Assembly: GCA_963832835.1 (NCBI GenBank)
Contig: CAWHVD010000001.1
Coordinates: 434,001-498,000, forward strand
Source: CAVPKN01 sp963832835
GTDB lineage: Bacteria > Chlamydiota > Chlamydiia > Chlamydiales > JAAKFR01
Direction of reading: 5' to 3'
Length of the DNA: 64,000 bases
This document shows positions 17,679-25,832 of this stretch, in pieces. Each line of letters starts with the position of its first letter. Within the stretch, counting starts at the first letter, position 1. The position numbers were made by a program, and so were the translations under genes. The notes under the pieces are model-generated. The model saw only the letters and a program-made list of their open reading frames with translations, was not told where the DNA came from and searched no databases.

Positions 17679-19124
17679 ATGGCTTCTACGACTGAAGAGA
17701 TTTTAAAAGATCGAGCTGACTACAAGTATGGCTTTGTCACTGATGTGGAGACCGAGTCGATCCCAAAAGGACTCAGTGAAGAGACAGTACGCCTGATATC
17801 GGAGAAGAAAAACGAGCCTGCTTTTATGCTCAATTTTCGGCTGAAAGCTTTCCAAAAATGGCTTACCACAGAAGAGCCCGTATGGCCCAACGTTTCCTAT
17901 CCTCCGATCGATTATCAAAATATCACGTATTACTCTGCGCCTAAAATGAAACCCGGTTTGGGCAGTCTCGATGAGGTGGATCCTGAAGTACTGAAAACTT
18001 TTGAGCGTCTAGGCATTCCACTAGATGAACAGAAGCGGCTAGCAAACGTAGTGGTCGACTTGGTGTTTGATTCGGTTTCGATCGGTACGACCTTCAAGAA
18101 AAAAATCGAAGAGGCCGGAGTAGTTTTATGCTCCATGTCCGAAGCGGTCCAGAAATACCCCGAACTCCTTGAGAAATACCTGGGCTCTGTAGTTCCTATT
18201 GGCGACAACTATTTTGCCACCTTAAATTCAGCCGTATTCACCGATGGCTCTTTTGTTTATGTACCAAAGGGGGTGCATTGCCCTATGGAGCTATCAACCT
18301 ATTTTCGCATTAACGACAAAGAATCGGGCCAGTTCGAAAGAACGCTGATTATAGCAGAAGAGGGCTCTTACGTGAGCTATCTCGAGGGATGCACGGCTCC
18401 TGCATTTTCGAATAATCAATTGCACGCAGCGGTAGTCGAATTGATTGCCTTAGATCGAGCGGAAATCAAGTATTCCACTGTGCAGAATTGGTATGCAGGC
18501 GATAGATTGACGGGCAAGGGGGGGATTTTTAACTTTGTCACTAAACGGGGCAAGTGCGCCGGAAGGGCGTCTAAAATTTGTTGGACCCAGGTAGAGGTGG
18601 GGGCGGCAATCACGTGGAAATACCCCAGTTGCCTACTGCAAGGCGATGATTCTGTTGGGGAGTTCTATTCGATTGCTCTGACCAATGGCCATATGCAGGC
18701 CGACACGGGAACCAAAATGATCCATGTAGGGAAAAATACTCGATCCACGATCGTTTCAAAAGGGATCTCTGCCGATCAATCGCACAATACGTATCGCGGC
18801 CTTGTCAAAATGGCACCACGAGCAGAAAATGCTCGTAATTACACCCAATGCGATTCTATGCTTGTGGGTAATCAGTGTAGCGCCAATACATTCCCCTATA
18901 TTGAGGTGAACAACCCTAGCGCACAAGTTGAGCATGAAGCTTCCACTTCTAAGATGAATGAAGAACAGCTATTTTATTTTCAAGCGCGCGGCATTTCCCG
19001 TGAAGATGCTGTCAACTTGGTGGTGAATGGGTTTTGTAAAGAGGTGATCCGGGAGTTGCCTCTCGAATTTGCCGAAGAAGCGAAAAAATTATTAACCTTA
19101 AAACTTGAAAACTCTGTTGGTTAA
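17679..19124 (+). CDS. sufB: Fe-S cluster assembly scaffold SufB
   Basis: A 481-residue SufB. Typical segments are PEPVWPNVSYPPIDYQNI-type sequence near the N-terminus, SVVPIGDNYFATLNSAVFTDGSFVYVPKGV (about residues 170-200), GCTAPAFSNNQLHAAVVELIAL (about 236-257) and the C-terminal EHEAST..MNEEQLFYFQARGIS signature. It forms the SufBC2D complex that builds and transfers Fe-S clusters. It heads a tight sufB-sufC-sufD-sufS operon. It matches the CT684 position of the chlamydial order. Confidence 0.96.
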   Translation: MASTTEEILKDRADYKYGFVTDVETESIPKGLSEETVRLISEKKNEPAFMLNFRLKAFQKWLTTEEPVWPNVSYPPIDYQNITYYSAPKMKPGLGSLDEVDPEVLKTFERLGIPLDEQKRLANVVVDLVFDSVSIGTTFKKKIEEAGVVLCSMSEAVQKYPELLEKYLGSVVPIGDNYFATLNSAVFTDGSFVYVPKGVHCPMELSTYFRINDKESGQFERTLIIAEEGSYVSYLEGCTAPAFSNNQLHAAVVELIALDRAEIKYSTVQNWYAGDRLTGKGGIFNFVTKRGKCAGRASKICWTQVEVGAAITWKYPSCLLQGDDSVGEFYSIALTNGHMQADTGTKMIHVGKNTRSTIVSKGISADQSHNTYRGLVKMAPRAENARNYTQCDSMLVGNQCSANTFPYIEVNNPSAQVEHEASTSKMNEEQLFYFQARGISREDAVNLVVNGFCKEVIRELPLEFAEEAKKLLTLKLENSVG

Positions 19125-19125
19125 A

Positions 19126-19869
19126 ATGTTAGTTATAAAAGATTTGCACGCAACTGTTGAGGGAACGCCCATCTTGAAAGGGGTTGACCTGACAATCCGT
19201 GCAGGAGAGATCCATGCCATTATGGGGCCCAATGGGGCCGGTAAATCGACACTTGCTAAAATCCTTGCAGGGCATCCCGCGTATGAGATCACAGGCGGCA
19301 CTATTGAACTACTTGGACAAAGCTTGTTAGAGATGGCCCCCGAAGAAAGGGCTACCTTAGGCCTGTTTATGGGTTTTCAGTACCCTCCGGAAATCCCCGG
19401 TGTTACCAACCAGCAGTTTCTTTTCCATGCTCATAGCGCGCATCAAAAAGCACGAGGTCTTCCGGCTCTTTCTGAGGCCGACTTTGAAACGCTCCTAGAT
19501 GAGAAAATGAGCCTGGTTGAAATGCGTACATCCCTTAAAGGGCGCCATGTCAATGAGGGATTTTCGGGTGGCGAAAAAAAACGGAATGAAATCTTGCAGA
19601 TGGCCGTTTTGGAGCCGAAAATGGCCGTTTTGGATGAGACCGATTCCGGTTTGGACATTGATGCCATGCGCATCGTTGCAGGTGGCCTCTCGAAATTGAT
19701 GAATGCTTCTAATGCGCTACTCTTGATTACCCACTATCAGCGCCTTCTAGACTACATCAAACCGCATTTTGTCCATGTGTTTTCGGATGGAAAAATTGTG
19801 CAATCAGGAGATGCCTCGTTGGCGTTACAACTCGAGGAAAAAGGGTACGCATGTCTCTTGAGCTCTTAG
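19126..19869 (+). CDS. sufC: Fe-S cluster assembly ATPase SufC
   Basis: A 247-residue ABC-type ATPase of the Suf complex. Walker A GPNGAGKST, signature FSGGEKKRNEI and Walker B MAVLDETDSGLDID are all intact; the SGLDID form is characteristic of SufC. The start is taken at the ATG at 19126, one base after the sufB stop; an ATG at 19105 inside sufB would add MKTLLVK. Its 3' end overlaps sufD by 19 nt. It is a soluble ATPase without membrane segments, despite its ABC-transporter likeness. Confidence 0.96.
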   Translation: MLVIKDLHATVEGTPILKGVDLTIRAGEIHAIMGPNGAGKSTLAKILAGHPAYEITGGTIELLGQSLLEMAPEERATLGLFMGFQYPPEIPGVTNQQFLFHAHSAHQKARGLPALSEADFETLLDEKMSLVEMRTSLKGRHVNEGFSGGEKKRNEILQMAVLEPKMAVLDETDSGLDIDAMRIVAGGLSKLMNASNALLLITHYQRLLDYIKPHFVHVFSDGKIVQSGDASLALQLEEKGYACLLSS

Positions 19870-21035
19870 AAAAACACCTGCATCAGACTGCATGGGACCG
19901 TTTTGTTGAAATTGGTTTGCCTACGAAACAAAACGAGGTCTACCGTTATGTCCGCTTAAAAGATCTCTATAGGCACCCATTTAGTGCTCCGGAGCCTTTT
20001 GAAGCCTCGATTATACCTTTGGAATCGACTCTTGTTTTTGCAAATGGCACCTACATGGAAGCCCTTTCATCTCCACCCAAAGGAGTTATTGTCCTCCCTC
20101 TTTCCAAAGCGTTTGCAACCTATGGCTCATTTCTTAATGCTCGTAAAGCCAAATGGAGCAAAGAAGAAAAAGACCCTTTCGCGGCTTTGAATGGAGCCTA
20201 TTATACTGAAGGTCTCTTCATTTATGTACCCCCAAAATGTGTGTGCTTAAGCCCCATCAGGATCATCCACTATACAGAAAAAATGCAAAAGCCCACTCAT
20301 GTATGTCCCCGGATCCATCTCTTTGCGGGCAAAGAGTCGGCAGTGCAACTCACGTGGGAGCAACGCGGACCCTTAGATCATATGTGGGTAAATACCTATA
20401 TCGATTGCGCTTTAGAAGAGGCCTCTTCAGTCACTTTGTCGCATGTACATCGTTTACCTGAGACTGCCCATCATTTCTTAGCCCTGAGAGCCACCTTGAA
20501 AAGCCGTAGCACCCTTAAGAGTTTTTCTGTTACCAATGGATCTGCAACCTCACGTGAAGACTATTTGGTTCGCCTTCAGGGAGAAGAGGCAGAAGCCAAT
20601 CTCTATGGCGTCTGGGATCTGAAAGGGCATCGACAACACCATGTTAACCTATGGATTGACCATCAAGAGCCCTCCTGCACCTCGCTGCAAAAGTTTAAGG
20701 GGATTCTTTCTGATGCTTCCCGCTCGAGTTTTGAAGGAAAGATCTACGTACACTCCAAAGCCCAAAAGACCCAAGCGTATCAGATGAACAACAACCTAGT
20801 CTTAGGCGAGAGGGCTACTGCTAACAGCAAACCTAATCTAGAGATTTTTGCAGACGATGTGAAAGCATCCCACGGTACTACAATTGGCCAGATCGATCCA
20901 GAGCATCTTTTTTATCTTCAGGCGCGCGGTATTCCTGTCTTTATGGCCCAACAGCTCCTCTTGCAGGGTTTTAGAAATGAAATTATCGACCTAATTCCCC
21001 ATCCACACCTACGCGAAGAGGCTCTGCAAGTATGA
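19851..21035 (+). CDS. sufD: Fe-S cluster assembly protein SufD
   Basis: A 394-residue SufD, the SufB paralogue in the SufBC2D scaffold. The beta-helix core carries SSFEGKIYVHSKAQKTQAYQ (about residues 290-309), and the C-terminal ASHGTTIGQIDPEHLFYLQARGI signature (about 341-363) is typical. The N-terminal helical region (QNEVYRYVRLKDLY) is also characteristic. It overlaps sufC at its 5' end and shares an ATGA overlap with sufS, so the operon is translationally coupled throughout. Confidence 0.95.
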   Translation: MSLELLEKHLHQTAWDRFVEIGLPTKQNEVYRYVRLKDLYRHPFSAPEPFEASIIPLESTLVFANGTYMEALSSPPKGVIVLPLSKAFATYGSFLNARKAKWSKEEKDPFAALNGAYYTEGLFIYVPPKCVCLSPIRIIHYTEKMQKPTHVCPRIHLFAGKESAVQLTWEQRGPLDHMWVNTYIDCALEEASSVTLSHVHRLPETAHHFLALRATLKSRSTLKSFSVTNGSATSREDYLVRLQGEEAEANLYGVWDLKGHRQHHVNLWIDHQEPSCTSLQKFKGILSDASRSSFEGKIYVHSKAQKTQAYQMNNNLVLGERATANSKPNLEIFADDVKASHGTTIGQIDPEHLFYLQARGIPVFMAQQLLLQGFRNEIIDLIPHPHLREEALQV

Positions 21036-22252
21036 GAAATACCTGCATGGATCTGCGTAAAGACTTCCCCATCCTCCGTAAGAAAATCCATGGATACCCC
21101 CTCATCTATTTTGATACGGCAGCTACAGCGCAAAAGCCACAAGTCGTGATCGACGCGATGCACGATTTTTATACTCACCATTATGGTACAGTACACCGTG
21201 GCGTGTATTCTTTGGTTCGAGAAGCGACCGATCTGTATGTCCATGCAAGGCGCTCTGTCCAGAACTTTATCAATGCAGCAGAGCCCGAAGAGATCATCTT
21301 CACAAGGGGCACTACCGCCTCGATCAACTTACTTGCAAGATCATTTGGTGAAAAATTTATTCGCCCCGGACATGCGATCATGATCTCTGAAGTTGAGCAT
21401 CATTCTAATATTGTGCCCTGGCAGATGCTTTGTGAAGAGAGAGGAGCTGTGCTCCGCATCATTCCCGTTAATGACGATGGTGAGCTGATCCAAGAGGCCT
21501 TTGAAGATCTGCTCGATGAGAAGGTTAAACTAGTGAGCATCGCGCATATGTCTAACGTGCTCGGTACCATCCATCCCGTTAAAGCAATGATAGAATCTGC
21601 ACACCGTGCAGGAGCATGCGTCTGCTTAGATGGCGCACAAGCTGCCGCTCATCTTCCCGTTGATGTACAGGAGCTCGATGTCGATTTTTATGCATTCTCA
21701 GGCCATAAGCTCTATGGACCCACAGGGATCGGCGTCTTGTACGGTAAGCAAAAATGGCTAGATAAACTGCCGCCACTTGAGGGCGGAGGTGATATGATAG
21801 AGAGTGTGACCCTTGATAAAACTACCTATCAACGCTCCCCACTCAAATTCGAAGCCGGCACCCCCATGATCACCGAAGCCATCGGGTTGGCAGCTGCAAC
21901 CCAGTATCTTTCTGGCATCGGTATGGAAACAATTCATGTATGGGAACAAGAGCTGCTGGACTATGCCACCAAAAAACTCCAGACCGTCTCGGGCCTGCGT
22001 ATTTTGGGCAATGCTGAGCAAAAAGGCTCCATCATTAGCTTTAACATTGAAGGAATTCATCCACTGGACCTCGCTACCCTCCTAGACTGCCGCGGCATCG
22101 CGATCCGCACCGGCCATCACTGCAGCCAGCCTGCCCACGACCGCTTTGGTCTCACTGCATCTGCCCGCATCTCTTTTGGCCTCTACAACACCTTTGAAGA
22201 AATCGACATCTTCTTCACCTCGCTCACCTCTGTTCTGGAGCTCCTGCGCTAA
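21032..22252 (+). CDS. sufS: Cysteine desulfurase SufS
   Basis: A 406-residue group II cysteine desulfurase, a PLP enzyme that supplies sulfur to SufB. Visible are YFDTAATAQKP near the N-terminus, the PLP lysine in FSGHKLYGPTGIG (lysine about residue 228), the conserved LEGGGDMI segment, and the active-site cysteine in RTGHHCSQP (about residue 366). The usual start would be the ATG at 21047 (MDLRKDFPIL), five codons after the ATGA-overlapping ATG at 21032; both are possible. A SufE partner is not seen nearby. Confidence 0.95.
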   Translation: MRNTCMDLRKDFPILRKKIHGYPLIYFDTAATAQKPQVVIDAMHDFYTHHYGTVHRGVYSLVREATDLYVHARRSVQNFINAAEPEEIIFTRGTTASINLLARSFGEKFIRPGHAIMISEVEHHSNIVPWQMLCEERGAVLRIIPVNDDGELIQEAFEDLLDEKVKLVSIAHMSNVLGTIHPVKAMIESAHRAGACVCLDGAQAAAHLPVDVQELDVDFYAFSGHKLYGPTGIGVLYGKQKWLDKLPPLEGGGDMIESVTLDKTTYQRSPLKFEAGTPMITEAIGLAAATQYLSGIGMETIHVWEQELLDYATKKLQTVSGLRILGNAEQKGSIISFNIEGIHPLDLATLLDCRGIAIRTGHHCSQPAHDRFGLTASARISFGLYNTFEEIDIFFTSLTSVLELLR

Positions 22253-22260
22253 TTGTATTT

Positions 22261-22749
22261 ATGGCTTTATCACCTCCAAGCATTCATAGTTTAACTGGCA
22301 CAAATCAAATTACTTTAAAACCAGAGACATCCCCTTGTGGGCATATCCTGATTGCGTTAGGTGTGATTGCTTTGATAGGTAGCTTAGTAGCAAATGGCTG
22401 TCTGTACTCTCAACAAGGTTATACATCTTTCGCAATCGGCGGGAGTGGAATAGCGGCCTGCATTTTGTGCCTATTGCTTAGTAGACTAACAGTTACGCAG
22501 GACATTCCCGTCACAGAACCTTCTCAAGAAAGCAATAGCCTAGATTATAGCGCTTCTACCGATACTATAAGTGAGACCGGCGCTGAATTTGATACATCGG
22601 AAATTGAAACAGAGGGTGACAGCCAAGAAACCCAGGTAGAGTGTCAAACTCAGATTCTAGAAGATGCAGTGTTAGAAAGAAGGATTTCTGATTTAGAAAG
22701 AAGTCATACAGAGACAAGAACTCGGCTTTCTGAGATAGAAAGTTTGTGA
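22261..22749 (+). CDS. Candidate inclusion-membrane (Inc-like) protein
   Basis: A 162-residue protein I cannot place in a named family. Its N-terminal third holds two closely spaced hydrophobic segments (about residues 28-49 and 57-76) divided by a short polar turn (LYSQQGYTS). This bilobed hydrophobic hairpin is the structural hallmark of chlamydial Inc proteins, which type III secretion inserts in the inclusion membrane. The rest is acidic and Ser/Thr-rich (residues 80-125), ending in a short predicted coiled coil (LERRISDLERSHTETRTRLSEIE region). There is no cleavable signal peptide. It lies 8 nt after sufS without a clear ribosome binding site. The Inc call rests on topology only. Confidence 0.55.
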   Translation: MALSPPSIHSLTGTNQITLKPETSPCGHILIALGVIALIGSLVANGCLYSQQGYTSFAIGGSGIAACILCLLLSRLTVTQDIPVTEPSQESNSLDYSASTDTISETGAEFDTSEIETEGDSQETQVECQTQILEDAVLERRISDLERSHTETRTRLSEIESL

Positions 22750-22958
22750 CTATTCACGAGCCAGCAGAATCCTTAGGGCAGCCCCAGTTTGTCAAGGTGG
22801 GAGTGGATAGTCACCACAGAGAGGCTTTTAACCAAAAAGATGGATTACCTGAATAGTTACGAAAGTTTGCTTAATGATCATCTTTTCACATGCAAGCAAA
22901 ACGCTATCTAAGTTGCCGCTTTGCATGAAAAAGTGGCAACTAGAGGGTCATTTTGCTG

Positions 22959-23308
22959 TTAATTTTTAGGGTGGCTGGCTAAAAAGCTCTGGAGGTTTTT
23001 GACTTGGATTGTTTCGCTTAAAGCATAATCTACATCACCAGGATAGATGACGTACAGAGAATCGAGTGAAAGATCTTGGATGCTGATCATCATGGATTTA
23101 GTGATTTTTGGAGCATCCATATATTTAAATTCGAAACCCATTTTTTTTCCCTTGTCCAGCACTAGTAGGTCGAGCTCTGCACCGCCATAGGTCGACCAAA
23201 AATAACACTCACTATCATAAGAACGCATTGCCTTGGACCTAATATAGCTACAATCGGATGAACACGAAAATAAGTAGAAATTTTTTCTAGATAGGAGGGT
23301 CTATCCAC
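22959..23308 (-). pseudogene. Internally deleted DUF4143-type AAA ATPase
   Basis: A relic of the ATP-binding proteins with an N-terminal AAA domain and C-terminal DUF4143. From a GTG at 23308 the frame reads VDRPSYLEKIST, then HPIVAILGPRQC, the typical lead-in to the Walker A of this family. The GKTT motif and everything up to the C-terminal domain is missing. The sequence jumps, one base out of frame, to YFWSTYGGAELDLL, FEFKY, APKITKSM and YVIYPG, which is the end of the DUF4143 domain (22959-23228). An intact protein would be near 380-400 residues; about 115 remain. A perfect inverted repeat lies just upstream. Confidence 0.75.
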
Positions 23309-23312
23309 GTTC

Positions 23313-23355
23313 TTACCTTGAAAATTTAAATCTCAACTTACAATTTTCAAGGTAA
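23313..23355 (-). promoter_or_regulatory. Perfect 14-bp inverted repeat before the ATPase relic
   Basis: TTACCTTGAAAATT (23313-23326) and AATTTTCAAGGTAA (23342-23355) are exact reverse complements around a 15-nt loop. On the minus strand the downstream arm contains the AAGG that would be the ribosome binding site of the relic gene. It could be an operator or an mRNA hairpin masking that site. Confidence 0.55.
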
Positions 23356-23409
23356 ATAAGCAATAAATACCATTTTGAGTGAAAAAGTGGCAACATAAGG
23401 GCAATTTTG

Positions 23410-24147
23410 CTAGGTGATGAGTGCTTTAGCGAAGGCTTTGGTCAGGTTGAGGAGGGAGAAAGGGGCTGCGGGGTTACTGAGATTATCTGCTGAGAGGCGG
23501 CCGAGGGGTTTAGAGCCGTTGCCCCAGCCAAAATTGAGGGTAGAGCCAATCCGGAAGGCGTAAGGGTAGTGTTGAGAAACATATTCGTGCAGCGCAGGGG
23601 TCGTTTTCCCAAAGGGGTAAATAAAGGAAGAGACTGGCTGGGCGAGCTTTTTTTCAATCATTTCTTTTGATTGAACAACTTCTCTATTCAGATCGACAAA
23701 ATTGAAGGTTAAGTTGCAATGCAAGTAGGAGTGCGAAGCTGCTTCCACAAGACCTGAGTCGACCATTTCTGTGAGCTCTTCCCATGTGCAGAAGGGGGCT
23801 TTTTGATCATAAAATCCCTCCTGCATCATCAAAGGATAGGGAATGCTTAAGCGTTCTTGGGGGTCTAGATGAGTTGATTGCAAGATGTAATGTACTGGTA
23901 TGCCTAAAAGGGCTCGCATATTTAACTCTTTAAGGAGTGGGAAGATGTAATGGTAAAAATCATAGGTGGCATCATCAAAAGTCAAGCACACGGAGAGCTT
24001 TTTCTTTGCCAATGGGTCGCCCGGCAAGACGATGGGATAATGTTCCTTGAGAAACAGGAGATGCTCGCGGAGCATAGCTTTGGAATTAGCGTATTTGTCG
24101 ACCCAAGGGCCGGCACCCGTGCGGTGGTACATAAGAGCAAGAAGCAT
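23410..24147 (-). CDS. Polysaccharide deacetylase (NodB-like)
   Basis: A 245-residue protein with the NodB-homology fold of carbohydrate esterase family 4. Motif 1 reads LTFDDATYDF (about residues 54-63), with the metal-binding/catalytic Asp pair, and motif 2 is ASHSYLHCNL (about residues 138-147), in H-x-x-x-H form. No signal peptide is evident, so a cytoplasmic or membrane-associated sugar substrate is possible. It starts within the stop codon of the preceding glycosyltransferase (TAATG overlap), so the two probably act on the same glycan, perhaps LPS core or a surface sugar. Its precise substrate is not visible. Confidence 0.8.
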   Translation of the reverse strand: MLLALMYHRTGAGPWVDKYANSKAMLREHLLFLKEHYPIVLPGDPLAKKKLSVCLTFDDATYDFYHYIFPLLKELNMRALLGIPVHYILQSTHLDPQERLSIPYPLMMQEGFYDQKAPFCTWEELTEMVDSGLVEAASHSYLHCNLTFNFVDLNREVVQSKEMIEKKLAQPVSSFIYPFGKTTPALHEYVSQHYPYAFRIGSTLNFGWGNGSKPLGRLSADNLSNPAAPFSLLNLTKAFAKALIT

Positions 24148-24884
24148 TAGGATTGATTGGCTTGGTAAAGTTTGAGATATTTATAGAAGGCTGTATGGCC
24201 GTTATAGGCCGAAATGAGGAAACCCTCATAACCCCCCAAAAAGCCTCTTTTTAGAATGAAGCTTTTGGAAAATGCTGCAGCTCCATGCACCAGGGCTGTC
24301 CAAGGAGAGGCTTTTCTTTTTTTGTAATACTGCTGGGCAAACAGGGTGGAATACCGTTCCATTTTGACTAAGAAGTCTGAGATCGATTCATAAGGATAAT
24401 GAAGAACAGGGTGCTGGAGCTTGATGACTCGCAGGCCGGTGCTGATGACCCCTTCATGAACCATGGCCTCAGAAAATGCTGTGGTGTTCCGGTTGTAAAG
24501 GCGGATGTGCTGTTCGGGATACCATCCACACCACTTGATATGCTTGCCATTGTAATAGTTTTGAAAGGGAAGGGAGTAGACGGTGTGTGTATCCAACGAG
24601 ATGCAGTCGATGGCATCGGCTAATTCTGTAGAGACCACTTCATCGGAATCGATAGAGAGGATCCAGTCGTGCTTGGCTAGATGGGCCGCAGCATTATGGC
24701 AGGGGCCAAAACCGGTAAAGGGGGCTTGAAAGATGGAGATGTTAGGATAGGTTCTTGCAATATCTAATGTGCTATCAGTGGAACCGGTATCGTACAAAAT
24801 AACGTCATCGTACCGGGTTAGCGCGTCGAGCACCTCGTGGAGCCGTCTGGCTCCATTTTTTACTAAGATTATAACACTGATCAT
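24147..24884 (-). CDS. Family 2 glycosyltransferase (WaaE/KdtX-like)
   Basis: A GT-A glycosyltransferase of about 245 residues. It starts MISVIILVKNGARRL, has DDVILYDTGSTDST (about residues 25-40), FTGFGPCHNAAAHLAKHDWILSIDSDEVV (the DxD region) and WYPEQHIRLYNR, a pattern typical of the lipopolysaccharide core glucosyltransferases of the WaaE/KdtX group. An ATG at 24884 is preferred; a TTG at 24899 would add five residues. It overlaps the deacetylase gene by one base at its 3' end. The most likely role is adding a sugar to LPS core on the cytoplasmic face; the sugar is not determined. Confidence 0.85.
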   Translation of the reverse strand: MISVIILVKNGARRLHEVLDALTRYDDVILYDTGSTDSTLDIARTYPNISIFQAPFTGFGPCHNAAAHLAKHDWILSIDSDEVVSTELADAIDCISLDTHTVYSLPFQNYYNGKHIKWCGWYPEQHIRLYNRNTTAFSEAMVHEGVISTGLRVIKLQHPVLHYPYESISDFLVKMERYSTLFAQQYYKKRKASPWTALVHGAAAFSKSFILKRGFLGGYEGFLISAYNGHTAFYKYLKLYQANQS

Positions 24885-25028
24885 GATAGGGCAATACAAC
24901 TTCTATCTAGAGAGTTTATGCCCCCTTTCTAGATAAAGCAACTCTTTTTCATACTAGTTTGCATACTGGGGAAGCTCACACCCCTTGAGGGCGCTTGGGT
25001 CTCTCAAGGGATTAAATATTAAAGTATA

Positions 25029-25303
25029 ATACCAATCCGTAGAAATAACACTACAAATTGGCACTGTATAACACGCCATTTTTGAACCTACATTGCGGCA
25101 ATCCTGCTCCTTTAGGGGCGGGTTAAGCAAGCTTTCTACTCATTCCTCGGCCTTAATGGTGCAGAATCCCGAAGCCCTTCAAGGCCGGGTTCTTCAACGA
25201 TCCTTTCTCACTTATGTGCAAAGAGATAGGCTTCTAAACGATCCTTCAAATCTATCATGTTACCCAGTGCCACTTCATGGCTTTATTTTTGATAAATGGT
25301 ATA
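25029..25303 (-). mobile_element. Family-1 MITE interrupted by a third repeat
   Basis: A family-1 copy with a degraded left end (ATACCAATCC instead of ATACCATTTCC) and a slightly diverged right end (GATAAATGGTAT). Between its TTTTTGAAC and GATCCTTTCT segments lies 111 nt of unrelated sequence (25088-25198). Removing that insert gives 164 nt, matching the other copies. Confidence 0.8.
25088..25198. mobile_element. Third short repeat inserted in the MITE
   Basis: A 111-nt insert flanked by AAC on each side (25085-25087 and 25196-25198), a possible 3-bp target duplication. Its start, CTACATTGCGGCAATCC, resembles 60727-60749 (CTACATTGCCGTAATCC), so this may be a third repeat family. It contains GC-rich hairpin segments and no open reading frame. 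Confidence 0.55.
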
Positions 25304-25332
25304 AGTCCTTGCTTACTGCGGAACCGTAATAC

Positions 25333-25366
25333 AAAAAGCCCTCGCATCGAGCGAGGGCTTTTTTTT
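25333..25366. terminator. Rho-independent terminator
   Basis: GCCCTCGC and GCGAGGGC form a perfect 8-bp stem around ATCGA, followed by eight T. Five A precede the stem, so it can also stop transcription from the other strand, where the small candidate gene at 25381-25530 ends 15 nt upstream of it. Confidence 0.85.
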
Positions 25367-25380
25367 GTGTAGTGAAGGGG

Positions 25381-25530
25381 TTACGGCGAAACAGTGATTG
25401 TTCCGCTAATGATACAGACCTCTTCGGCTTGGGCGTCCAAGCTCGAGGCTGCTTCGAAAAGCTCCTCGTGGTCTAAGATTTCATACCCCCCGCCTACTTC
25501 TAAAATCATTAAGTTTGCAGGTGTATTCAA
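25381..25530 (-). CDS. Small acidic hypothetical protein, possibly a relic
   Basis: A 49-codon reading frame from a TTG start preceded by AGGAG at good spacing. It gives an acidic peptide (MILEVGGGYEILDHEELF, then an EAASSLDAQAEEV stretch) and stops 15 nt before a strong terminator. I recognise no family. The sequence immediately upstream (25542-25733) is open in a different frame and reads as protein-like text (FEITFSHVDIIAQREVTRG, KVWNWHEIGLIKAVSGF). Both together could therefore be one frameshifted gene whose C-terminus this is. The terminator and Shine-Dalgarno-like site favour some past or present function. Confidence 0.4.
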   Translation of the reverse strand: MNTPANLMILEVGGGYEILDHEELFEAASSLDAQAEEVCIISGTITVSP

Positions 25531-25541
25531 GTGTTTTGCTC

Positions 25542-25733
25542 CTAACTTTCCATCCCATCAAAACCGGATACCGCTTTGATGAGTCCTATTTCGTGCCAAT
25601 TCCAGACCTTTCTCGCAGTGGCCTTCAGCTTTAAGCCTCTTGTCACCTCCCTTTGCGCTATGATATCCACATGAGAAAAGGTAATCTCAAAAAAACTTTG
25701 TAAGAATTCTGATCCGATTAGACCAGTTAATCG
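25542..25733 (-). pseudogene. Protein-like open stretch upstream of the small gene
   Basis: On the minus strand this 192-nt interval stays open and encodes plausible protein sequence (LIGSEFLQSFFEITFSHVD region, then KATARKVWNWHEIGL), ending at a TAG that overlaps the AGGAG of the next frame. It has no ATG. I do not recognise the family; a frameshifted remnant is the simplest reading, but a chance open frame cannot be excluded. Confidence 0.3.
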
Positions 25734-25832
25734 TTAGGATAACAATCTTTCGTTAAGATGACAAGTGGAAACCCGGATCCTGTAAAACAGAGATTGGTTT
25801 CGCTCTTTATAGAGCGAGTTATGCAACTCCCT

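Noticed and set aside
22746..22814. Imperfect inverted repeat GTGACTATTCAC/GTGGATAGTCAC after the Inc-like gene as terminator
   Set aside because: The loop is about 45 nt and no U-run follows, so a rho-independent terminator is not supported.
23410..24884. Deacetylase and GT2 pair as part of the Pel locus
   Set aside because: They are 14 kb away on the other side of parB and the Rhs gene, and the GT2 resembles LPS core enzymes. No sequence evidence links them to Pel.
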